DNA of 9,497 nt. Origin: an uncultured Oscillospiraceae bacterium (GTDB lineage Bacteria > Bacillota > Clostridia > Oscillospirales > Oscillospiraceae). Under the pieces are notes generated by a model. That model was not told where the DNA came from. It did not search any database and saw only the letters and a program-made list of their open reading frames with translations. Within the stretch, counting starts at the first letter, position 1. Each line of letters starts with the position of its first letter. The stretch is taken from NCBI GenBank assembly GCA_934623545.1, contig CAKTVN010000051.1:1-9497 (forward strand), given 5' to 3'. The translations under genes and the position numbers were made by a program. Shown one piece after another: positions 1 through 6,193 of this stretch.

Positions 1-1
1 C

Positions 2-70
2 GAGCCTATAGGCTCAGCCCGGGTCATGCCCCAAGGGGGCTAGTGCAAACCACCGGCACGGCCGGTGGTT
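2..70. repeat. Cluster of three inverted repeats, possible dispersed or IS200/IS605-like element
   Basis: Three perfect or near-perfect inverted repeats are packed into about 70 non-coding bases. Positions 2-15 (GAGCCTATAGGCTC) are a full palindrome. GCCCC at 28-32 pairs with GGGGC at 36-40 around AAG. AACCACCGGC at 48-57 pairs with GCCGGTGGTT at 61-70 around ACG, a 10-bp stem. AGCCC at 16-20 can also pair with GGGCT at 37-41. No open reading frame is visible here. Such hairpin clusters are typical of REP-like repeats and of subterminal ends of IS200/IS605-family elements, but no transposase gene is in the window, so the identity is an inference. The region also lies just beyond the end of the minus-strand operon and could help end that transcript. 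Confidence 0.45.
48..70 (-). terminator. Possible terminator hairpin of the sigma/anti-sigma operon
   Basis: A 10-bp GC-rich stem with a 3-nt loop lies 34 bases past the stop codon of the last minus-strand gene. On the minus strand only three Us follow the stem before TGCAC, so it is not a canonical intrinsic terminator. It may instead belong to the repeat cluster described at 2-70. Both readings are possible. Confidence 0.3.
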
Positions 71-104
71 ATGATTGAAGGTGTGTGCGTGTGACCGAGA
101 GACG

Positions 105-737
105 CTATTCGGTGCATTCGAACGCCAGATACGCGCCGTTTAGCAGGACGAGCACGCGCGATTCCGGAGCCGCGCCCTCGCAGGCATAGACCTCGCAGCC
201 GGTCAGCACGGCATCCGCGCTGCTTTCGACGGAGCCGAGCCTTTCGCCGGGCTGGAAGTCCGATTTCTCGCCCGAAAGCTCCGTGTAGCTGCGCCCGTCA
301 AAGACGATCGTGCGCAGGGCGGCGCTTTCGGCAAGCCCCTCTTTGGAGTCGGTGATGCTGTCCACAGAATCCTCCGCGGGCATTTCTGCGGGCGGCTCCG
401 CCTCGGCGGGAATTTCTTCTGCGGGCGACTCCTCTGCCTCAGCGGGGGCGCTTTCGGCGGGCAACTCAAAGTCGGGCTCGGACTTGTAGTCCTGCGCCTC
501 GGCGGGCGCGGCGCAGTCGGCTGTCGACTGGGCGGTATTTTCCGGCGCGGCGGATTTTGCGCCGCCGAGCACCAGACGCGCGAACGCGGCGATGCCGACG
601 ATCAGCACGCAGCAGGCGGCAAGCGCGGTCCAGCGCAGCCAGATGACATTGTGTTTCTTTTTAGCTGGGATATCCGCGCGGGCGATGAGGTCGTCGCCGA
701 CGTCTCCGACGGCGCGGAAGAGCTTCTCGCTGTTCAT
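105..737 (-). CDS. Single-pass membrane protein, probable anti-sigma factor partner of the upstream ECF sigma factor
   Basis: A 210-residue protein with a short cytoplasmic N-terminus (residues 1-35, with GDVGDDLIARAD at 11-22), one membrane segment (about 36-57), an extracytoplasmic Pro/Ala/Glu-rich stretch (about 78-128, with repeated PAE units), and a small C-terminal domain (about 140-210, including GCEVYACEG and LLNGAYLAFE). There is no HxxxCxxC zinc anti-sigma motif. The start overlaps the sigma factor stop as ATGA, so the two are co-transcribed and translationally coupled; AGGAGG lies at 753-748, ten bases upstream. In Firmicutes, genes with this layout directly after an ECF sigma factor are usually taken to be membrane regulators that hold the sigma factor. 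That role is inferred from layout and position rather than from a diagnostic motif. The signal it might sense is unknown. Confidence 0.75.
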   Translation of the reverse strand: MNSEKLFRAVGDVGDDLIARADIPAKKKHNVIWLRWTALAACCVLIVGIAAFARLVLGGAKSAAPENTAQSTADCAAPAEAQDYKSEPDFELPAESAPAEAEESPAEEIPAEAEPPAEMPAEDSVDSITDSKEGLAESAALRTIVFDGRSYTELSGEKSDFQPGERLGSVESSADAVLTGCEVYACEGAAPESRVLVLLNGAYLAFECTE

Positions 738-1294
738 ACGGCGATCCCCTCCTTTTCAAGATGTTTGCGCAGCTTTTCGCGCGTCCGGAAGAGAATGGAC
801 TTGGCGTTGCTCTCGCTCAGACCGAGGCGCGCCGCAGCGTCGCGCAGCGAATCGGCGAACCAGTACCGGCGCAGGAAGAGCGTACACTCCCGCTCCGGCA
901 GCGTGCGCAGGAACGCGTCGATGGCGCGCGCGAGCTCCTTGCCGTCCAGCTCCGCCTCCACGCTGACGCCGGAGGGGACGCATTCACTCAGCTCGTCGAG
1001 CGCGGTCGGGAGCACGCCGCCTCCGCGCTTGTCCGCGTGCGTAGCCTTCCAGCGGTCGAGCGCCAGATTGCGCGTGATCCGCCCGAGGAAGGCGGAGAGA
1101 AACGACGGACGCTTCGGCGGCATGGCGTTCCATGCGCCGAGCCAGGTGTCGCTGACGCATTCGTCTGCGTCCTGAAGGTCGTGCAGAATGTTGTTGGCGA
1201 TGGTGCGGCAGTAGCCGCCGTATTTGCGGTCGGTCTCCCGCAGGGCAAGCTCATCACGGGACCAGTAGAGCTCGATGATCTTCTCGTCCTCCAA
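734..1294 (-). CDS. ECF-type RNA polymerase sigma factor (sigma-70 family)
   Basis: A 186-residue protein when started at the TTG at 1294. Region 2 covers about residues 20-86, with the conserved DADECVSDTWLGAWNAMPP at 42-60 (core RNA polymerase and -10 binding). A linker follows, then region 4 at about 131-180, with LPERECTLFLRRYW and the helix-turn-helix DAAARLGLSESNAKSILFRTREKLRK (-35 recognition). There is no region 1.1 or 3, as in all ECF factors. An in-frame ATG exists at 1312, but the AGGAGGA at 1307-1301 lies inside that extension and sits six bases before the TTG, and related proteins begin MED.K.IELYW, so the TTG is preferred. Its stop overlaps the start of the membrane protein downstream. 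It probably directs transcription of a small envelope or stress regulon and perhaps its own operon; targets cannot be seen here. Confidence 0.9.
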   Translation of the reverse strand: MEDEKIIELYWSRDELALRETDRKYGGYCRTIANNILHDLQDADECVSDTWLGAWNAMPPKRPSFLSAFLGRITRNLALDRWKATHADKRGGGVLPTALDELSECVPSGVSVEAELDGKELARAIDAFLRTLPERECTLFLRRYWFADSLRDAAARLGLSESNAKSILFRTREKLRKHLEKEGIAV

Positions 1295-1333
1295 GCCGGT
1301 TCCTCCTCTCATCCTTAAAAACGAAGAAATGGA

Positions 1334-1363
1334 CCGCCGGTTGCACCCCGGCGGGACTTTTTT
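1334..1363 (+). terminator. GC hairpin followed by T6 between divergent genes
   Basis: CCGCCGG at 1334-1340 pairs with CCGGCGG at 1348-1354, and a run of six T follows at 1358-1363. In the plus direction this has the form of an intrinsic terminator, yet no plus-strand gene ends before it. It may stop antisense transcripts coming out of the sigma factor region before they reach the ymdB promoter. On the minus strand the same hairpin would sit at the very start of the sigma factor leader. The seven-pair stem is short, so the call is tentative. Confidence 0.35.
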
Positions 1364-1366
1364 CTC

Positions 1367-1372
1367 AGTATA
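1367..1372 (-). promoter_or_regulatory. Candidate -10 element for the sigma/anti-sigma operon
   Basis: Read on the minus strand, TATACT (1372 down to 1367) is a good -10 hexamer located about 70 bases before the TTG start of the sigma gene. The matching -35 region (TTTCCG at a 17-base spacing) is poor. The operon may instead be driven by the ECF factor itself from a promoter not recognisable without its consensus. Confidence 0.3.
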
Positions 1373-1375
1373 TCA

Positions 1376-1404
1376 TGGAAAACCCCTTCCGGAAATGGTA
1401 TAAT
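1376..1404 (+). promoter_or_regulatory. Extended -10 promoter for the ymdB operon
   Basis: TATAAT at 1399-1404 is preceded by TGG (1396-1398), giving an extended -10, and TGGAAA at 1376-1381 is a 4/6 match to the -35 at a 17-base spacing. Transcription would start near 1411, leaving a leader of about 60 bases before the ymdB ATG. This is the only clear vegetative promoter ahead of the five tightly packed genes that end at 7186. Confidence 0.7.
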
Positions 1405-1422
1405 GTAAAAAAATTATAAATC

Positions 1423-1465
1423 AGGAGCCGCAGACGATCGAATCAGCGGTTCCTTCAAAAAGGAG
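1423..1465 (+). promoter_or_regulatory. Leader with two mutually exclusive hairpins over the ymdB ribosome binding site
   Basis: AGGAGCCGC at 1423-1431 can pair with GCGGTTCCT at 1446-1454 (nine pairs, one of them G-U, 14-base loop). TCCTT at 1451-1455, part of that stem, can instead pair with AAGGA at 1460-1464, which is the core of the ymdB Shine-Dalgarno (AGGAG at 1461-1465, six bases before the ATG). The two folds share bases and exclude each other, so the leader could switch the site between open and closed. The pairings are visible; a regulatory role is inference, and five pairs on a small loop may be weak. Confidence 0.3.
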
Positions 1466-1471
1466 ACGCAA

Positions 1472-2248
1472 ATGGAAATTCGTGTGTTGGCAGTCGGAGA
1501 TGTGACGGGCGCGGGCGGGCTGAAGCTGCTCAGGCAGCAGCTGCGCGCGCTCAAAAAGCGGGAGCGGATCGATTTTTGCGTTGTAAACGGAGAAAACGCC
1601 TCCGGCGTCGGCATCACGCCGCAGCAGGCGGACGACATTCTGGATGCGGGCGCGGATGTGATCACGCTGGGAAACCACACCTGGAACCGGCGCGAGATCT
1701 GCGCCTATATGGACGAGAGCCAATACATCCTGCGTCCGGCGAACTTTCTGCCGAGCCTCCCGGGGCGCGGCTGGGGCGTGTTTGAGACGAAGGGCGGACC
1801 GGTCGCGGTGGTGAACCTGATCGGGCGGTGCAACATGAATTTCTCGCCGGACAATCCGTTTCTTGTGGCGGATAAAATTTTGAAGGAGATCGGCAGCGTG
1901 CCGGTGCTGGTGGATTTCCACGCGGAGGCGACCTCGGAGAAGCTCGCGATGGGATATTATCTCGACGGGCGCGCGGCGGCGGTCTGGGGCACGCACACAC
2001 ACGTTCAGACGGCGGACGAGACGATCCTGCCGAAGGGCACGGGCTACATCAGCGACCTCGGGATGACCGGACCGGTGCATTCGGTCCTCGGCGTGAAGCC
2101 GGAGCAGTCGATCGCGCTGTTTCGCGGCGAGCTGACCTCGCGCTTTGAGTGGGTGACAGGGGCGTGCAGCCTCAACGGGGCTGTTTTTACGATCGATATG
2201 GAGCACGGACGGTGCACAAAGGCGGAAAGGGTGAGCGTTTGTGATTAA
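1472..2248 (+). CDS. ymdB: YmdB-family metallophosphoesterase (2',3'-cyclic-nucleotide phosphodiesterase)
   Basis: A 258-residue protein that fits the TIGR00282/YmdB family along its whole length. The dinuclear metal site is complete: D10 in GDV, E41 in NGENASG, N68-H69 in LGNHTW, H150 in VDFHAE, and H175 and H177 in GTHTHVQT. Family members hydrolyse 2',3'-cyclic nucleotides, and in Bacillus subtilis YmdB influences the choice between motility and biofilm formation, probably through RNA turnover. The start has AGGAG six bases upstream. In many Firmicutes ymdB follows rny (ribonuclease Y); here it is the first gene after a promoter and no rny is present in the window. Its end overlaps the next gene by eight bases, so it heads the operon. 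The protein has no signal peptide and should be cytoplasmic. Confidence 0.93.
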   Translation: MEIRVLAVGDVTGAGGLKLLRQQLRALKKRERIDFCVVNGENASGVGITPQQADDILDAGADVITLGNHTWNRREICAYMDESQYILRPANFLPSLPGRGWGVFETKGGPVAVVNLIGRCNMNFSPDNPFLVADKILKEIGSVPVLVDFHAEATSEKLAMGYYLDGRAAAVWGTHTHVQTADETILPKGTGYISDLGMTGPVHSVLGVKPEQSIALFRGELTSRFEWVTGACSLNGAVFTIDMEHGRCTKAERVSVCD

Positions 2249-3329
2249 ATTTCTGCACGCGGCGGACCTGCATCTGGACTCGCCGTTTTCCGGCATCTTG
2301 CCGGAGCGCGCGGCGCAGCGCCGGAAGGAGCAGCGGGCACTTCTGACGGAGCTGACGGAGCTGGTCAACGCCGAGGGCTGCGCGCTGGTGCTGCTCGCGG
2401 GCGACCTGTTTGACAGCGACAACGTCTATCCGGACACGGTCGAGGCGCTCAGCCGCGCGTTTGCCGGCTGCAACGCGCAGATCGTGATCGCCCCCGGAAA
2501 CCACGACTACGCGGCGGCAGGTTCGGCGTACCGGACGGTCAAATGGACGGAAAACGTCCACATCTTCACCGAGCGCACCATACAGGCGTTCACCTTTCCG
2601 GAGCTGGGCTGCCGCGTCTATGGCGCGGCGTTCACCGCCGCATACGAAAGCGACCTCCTGTCCGGCTTTACGGCGGAGCAGGACGGGCTTGTGAACCTCA
2701 TGGTGCTGCACGGCGATGCGCTCAACAATCAGAGCCCGTACAATTTCATCTCCAAGTCGGAGATCATGGGCTCAGGGCTGGACTATCTGGCGCTGGGGCA
2801 CATCCACGCGGCGAGCGGGCTGCTGCGCGAGGAAAAAACATTTTACGCATGGCCTGGCTGCGCGATGGGGCGCGGCTTCGACGAGCTCGGAGAGAAGGGC
2901 GTTTACATCGGAAGTGCCGGAAAGGAGACGTGCGAGCTGCGGTTCCAGCCGCTTTCCGCGCGGAAATATGAGATTCTGAGCGTCCCGGCGGGGGACGATG
3001 CCTATGCCGCCATTCTCGCGGCGCTGCCGGAGCAGACGCAGCGGGACATTTACCGTATCCTCCTCACCGGCGAGGCGGAGCCGGTTTCACTTCAGGCGCT
3101 CTACCGCGCGCTGGAGGAGCGTTTTTTCAGCCTCAGCCTGCGCGACGAGACGGTCCCGAAGGTGGACCTCTGGGCGCTGGCGGGGGAGGATACGCTCAAG
3201 GGCATCTTCCTGCGCACGCTCAAGCAGCGCTTTGACGCGGCGCAGACGCCGGAGGAAAAGCAGACGATCGCAGATGCGGCGCGGCTCGGAGCCGCCGCGA
3301 TGGACGGAAGGGAGGCGCCGGAGCTGTGA
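2241..3329 (+). CDS. YhaO/SbcD-type DNA repair nuclease (metallophosphoesterase)
   Basis: A 362-residue protein with the ordered calcineurin-like motifs of Mre11/SbcD nucleases: DLHLD (9-13), GDLFD (54-58), GNHD (86-89), LHGD (156-159) and GHIH (186-189). All expected metal ligands are present. The C-terminal 120 residues resemble the less conserved region that docks on the ATPase partner. The size and the partner gene next door point to YhaO (COG0420) rather than classical SbcD. It starts with GTG at 2241, overlapping ymdB by eight bases, and a GGAAAGGG lies ahead at moderate spacing. It probably cuts DNA ends or hairpins as a complex with the following ATPase, which overlaps it by four bases (GTGA). 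The exact substrate is inferred from the family. Confidence 0.9.
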   Translation: MIKFLHAADLHLDSPFSGILPERAAQRRKEQRALLTELTELVNAEGCALVLLAGDLFDSDNVYPDTVEALSRAFAGCNAQIVIAPGNHDYAAAGSAYRTVKWTENVHIFTERTIQAFTFPELGCRVYGAAFTAAYESDLLSGFTAEQDGLVNLMVLHGDALNNQSPYNFISKSEIMGSGLDYLALGHIHAASGLLREEKTFYAWPGCAMGRGFDELGEKGVYIGSAGKETCELRFQPLSARKYEILSVPAGDDAYAAILAALPEQTQRDIYRILLTGEAEPVSLQALYRALEERFFSLSLRDETVPKVDLWALAGEDTLKGIFLRTLKQRFDAAQTPEEKQTIADAARLGAAAMDGREAPEL

Positions 3330-5509
3330 AAATTCTCAGGATGAGCGCCTCCTTCGGGAGCCTTCAGAACGCAGAGCTGACGCTCCATGACGGGCTCAAC
3401 GTCGTGACCGCGCCGAATGAGTCCGGAAAGTCGACGTGGGCGTCGTTTTTACTGGCGATGCTCTACGGCGTCGATTCCGGCGAGCGGTCGACAAAGACCA
3501 ATCTGCCGGTCAAGACCAAGTATAAGCCGTGGAGCGGCGCACCGATGGAGGGGCGCATGGAGCTCGAGTGGCAGGGAAAGAAAATCACGCTCGAGCGCAG
3601 CACGAAGGGGCGCGTGCCGATGGGGGAGTTCCGCGCGTATGAGACGCAGAGCGGGCTTCCCGTCTCGGGCATGACGGGCGAAAATTGCGGAGAGATGCTT
3701 CTGGGCGTCGGACGGAGCGTGTTCGAGCGCAGTGCATTTCTGGCGCAGAACGCCGTCGCGGTGACATCGGATGCGGAGCTTGAAAAGCGCCTGTCATCGC
3801 TTGTGACGACGGGGGATGAGACGGTGAGCTTCTCGGACACGCAGAAAACGCTGCGCGACTGGCGCAACCGCTGCCGCCACAACCGGACGGGGCTTCTTCC
3901 ACAGACGCTTTTCGAGCGGCAGCAGACGGAGGAGACACTGGAAAAGATACACAGCCTGCACCAGAACGATCTGACGCTTTCGGCGCGGCGCGAGGAGCTG
4001 ACCGCGCGGCAGGCGCGGCTTCAGGAAATCCTGGCGGGGCTCAAGGCGCGAGAGGCGGCGCAGGCGCTGAAGCGCAAGGACGAGGCAAAGCAGGCGCTGG
4101 ACGTCGCGCTGGAGACCGAAAAGACGGCGCAGGAGCGGGCGGCGCGCCTCCCGGCGCGCGAGACGCTGACAGAGCTGGACCGGCAGCTGACGCTTTTGCA
4201 GTCGGAGACGGGGCACATCCGGCGCGAGCCGGAGACGCCCTTGCAGGCGCCGGAATGCCCGGAGGTCTTCCGGGGGCTCTCAGAAGAGGAAATTCTTCCG
4301 AAGGCGGACGCCGACGTGCGGGAGCTGGATCGGCTTTGCGCCGGAAAATACCGCACGCCGGTCCCGGCGTGGCTGGCGCTGCTTGCGGCGGTGATTTTCG
4401 CCGTGCTTGCGGCGGTGCAGAAAAATTGGATATTCGGCGTGCCGGCGGCGGTATGCGCCGCGGCGGGCATTGTATGGATGATCATGACGCGCCGGGAAAA
4501 CCGCGCGCGCGAGGCGCGGCTCGATCAGGCACAGGCGCTCATGGCGCGCTACGGCAACCGCGCACGCGATGAGCTGGTGCCGTTCGCGGCGCAGTATTGC
4601 GGCAATCTCCGCCTGTATGCGCAGGAAAAGGCGCAGCAGGAGGCACGCCGCGCACAGGAGCGGGCAGAGCAGGAGCGCCTTGCGCAGCAGCGGGCGCGGC
4701 TTTTTGGACAGGTCTCCATGTTTGCCCCCGGGGCGGATACGCAGGAAGCTGCGCTGGACGCGGTCCGCGCGGCGATCAGCACGCTGGATGCGGCGGATGC
4801 CGCAGAGCGCGAGGCGCGCACGGCGCAAAGCCGCTATGACGCGGTCTGCGCGGCGCTGGGCGATGTCAAGCCCGCTGCTGCGCCGCAGGGGCTCGATCTG
4901 ACGGGCTATGAGCTGCGGAGCGTCTCCGGCGAGCTGCTTCAGATCAATTCCGCGCTTTCGGACGTGCGCTCGCAGCTGGACCAGAACCGGGGGCGTGTCG
5001 AGGCGCTGGGCGACCCGGCGGAGCTGGAGGCGAAAAAGGAACAGCTCACCGCCGAGGCGGAGCGCCTGACGCGGCGCTATGACGCGCTTGAGCTGGCGCT
5101 TTCGACGCTGGAGGAGGCGAACAACGAGCTTCAGACCCGCTTCTCCCCGCGCATCAGCGCCCTGTCCGGCGCACTGCTCGGGCAGATGACGGGGGAGCGG
5201 TATGACACGGTCCTCCTCGGCAGCGACCTGCGCGCCGAGACGCGCGAGAGGGGCGAGCTGGTCACGCGGCAGCTTTCGTATCTCAGCGGCGGGACCGCCG
5301 ATCAGACCTATCTTGCGGTGCGGCTGGCGATCTGCCGGCTGGCGCTGAGAGAGGATGTGCCGATCGTGCTGGACGACGCGCTGGTGCGCTTTGACGACGA
5401 GCGGCTGCGCGCGGCGCTGCGCCTTCTGAGGCAGGAAGCCGAAGCACGGCAGGTCGTTCTGTTCACCTGCCAGAGCCGCGAACAGGCGGCGCTGGCGCAA
5501 ATGGAGTAA
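3326..5509 (+). CDS. YhaN-like SbcC/Rad50-type AAA ATPase with membrane hairpin
   Basis: A 727-residue split-ATPase protein. Walker A lies near the N-terminus (PNESGKST, residues 30-37). Long coiled-coil arms run about 190-330 and 390-620. The ABC-type signature LSGGTADQ starts at 653, and Walker B (IVLDDALVRFDD) is at 680-691. Instead of the CxxC zinc hook of SbcC/Rad50, the middle holds two hydrophobic segments (about 349-364 and 368-387) separated by QKN and followed by RR, so the coiled coil seems to be tethered to the membrane. The GTG start overlaps the nuclease stop, with AAGGGAGG ten bases upstream. It is shorter than Bacillus YhaN, mainly through shorter arms. It most likely powers or positions the neighbouring nuclease; a role in double-strand break processing is inferred from the family (COG4717). 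Confidence 0.87.
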   Translation: MKILRMSASFGSLQNAELTLHDGLNVVTAPNESGKSTWASFLLAMLYGVDSGERSTKTNLPVKTKYKPWSGAPMEGRMELEWQGKKITLERSTKGRVPMGEFRAYETQSGLPVSGMTGENCGEMLLGVGRSVFERSAFLAQNAVAVTSDAELEKRLSSLVTTGDETVSFSDTQKTLRDWRNRCRHNRTGLLPQTLFERQQTEETLEKIHSLHQNDLTLSARREELTARQARLQEILAGLKAREAAQALKRKDEAKQALDVALETEKTAQERAARLPARETLTELDRQLTLLQSETGHIRREPETPLQAPECPEVFRGLSEEEILPKADADVRELDRLCAGKYRTPVPAWLALLAAVIFAVLAAVQKNWIFGVPAAVCAAAGIVWMIMTRRENRAREARLDQAQALMARYGNRARDELVPFAAQYCGNLRLYAQEKAQQEARRAQERAEQERLAQQRARLFGQVSMFAPGADTQEAALDAVRAAISTLDAADAAEREARTAQSRYDAVCAALGDVKPAAAPQGLDLTGYELRSVSGELLQINSALSDVRSQLDQNRGRVEALGDPAELEAKKEQLTAEAERLTRRYDALELALSTLEEANNELQTRFSPRISALSGALLGQMTGERYDTVLLGSDLRAETRERGELVTRQLSYLSGGTADQTYLAVRLAICRLALREDVPIVLDDALVRFDDERLRAALRLLRQEAEARQVVLFTCQSREQAALAQME

Positions 5510-5514
5510 AGCAG

Positions 5515-6192
5515 ATGGAAAACATGAGAATTTTTGTGGTGGAGGACGATGCGGTCATCGCCTCCGCCGTCCGGAAAAGCATCGAGGCATGGGGCTGCGA
5601 CTGCCGCGTGGTGAAGGATTTCCGCGCGGTTTTGCAGGAATTTGTATCCTACGACCCGCAGCTCGTGCTGATGGACATCACGCTGCCGTTTTACAACGGC
5701 TATCACTGGTGCGCGGAGATCCGTAAGCTTTCAAAGGTGCCGGTGATCTTCCTGTCCTCGGCGGCAGATAATATGAACATCGTCATGGCGATCAATATGG
5801 GCGGGGACGATTTCATCGCCAAGCCCTTTGATCTGAATGTGCTGACGGCAAAGGTGCAGGCGATGCTGCGCCGGACATACGAATTTGCGGGGCAGAGCAG
5901 CCTTCTGGAGCGCGGCGGCGCGATCCTTTCGGCGAACGACACCGCGCTCAGCTACGGCGGAGAGCGGCTGGAGCTCAGCAAGAACGAGTACCGTATTTTG
6001 CAGGTGCTCATGCAGGCGGGCGGGGCGGTCGTGCCGCGCGAGACGCTGATGCAGCGTCTGTGGGAATCGGACAGCTTCGTCGACGAAAACACGCTGAGCG
6101 TCAATGTGGCGCGGCTGCGGAAAAAGCTCGAGGGCATCGGGCTGACCGACTTTATCACGACGAAAAAGGGACTTGGCTATCAGGTGAAATGA
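5515..6192 (+). CDS. bceR: BceR-type OmpR-family response regulator
   Basis: A 225-residue protein with a receiver domain (about 4-115) and a C-terminal winged helix (about 130-224). The acidic pocket is E10-D11-D12, the phosphoacceptor is D54 in LMDITLP, the switch serine is S81, and K103 lies in AKPFD. The DNA-binding part has LELSKNEYRILQVL and the recognition helix region SVNVARLRKKL, then GLGYQ, as in BceR/YxdJ-type regulators. The ATG at 5515 has GGAG eight bases upstream; a second in-frame ATG at 5524 has no good site. Only five bases separate it from the ATPase gene, so it is expressed from the ymdB operon. Its probable target is the promoter at 7213-7287 ahead of the transporter. The symbol is by family resemblance and position. 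Confidence 0.9.
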   Translation: MENMRIFVVEDDAVIASAVRKSIEAWGCDCRVVKDFRAVLQEFVSYDPQLVLMDITLPFYNGYHWCAEIRKLSKVPVIFLSSAADNMNIVMAINMGGDDFIAKPFDLNVLTAKVQAMLRRTYEFAGQSSLLERGGAILSANDTALSYGGERLELSKNEYRILQVLMQAGGAVVPRETLMQRLWESDSFVDENTLSVNVARLRKKLEGIGLTDFITTKKGLGYQVK

Positions 6193-6193
6193 T

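Noticed and set aside
651..1318. Plus-strand open frames across the sigma factor gene
   Set aside because: They overlap a complete ECF sigma factor with regions 2 and 4 on the minus strand and have no ribosome binding site or recognisable content.
1421..2422. A 333-codon open frame on the minus strand opposite ymdB
   Set aside because: It lies across the well-supported ymdB gene and the start of the nuclease gene. Its Arg/His/Ala-rich composition is typical of a GC-rich reverse-frame shadow, and it shows no domain.
4280..5500. A 406-codon minus-strand open frame inside the YhaN-like ATPase
   Set aside because: It is the complement of a clearly coding coiled-coil and Walker B region, rich in Arg/Gln/Leu with no motif. 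It results from few stop codons in GC-rich sequence.
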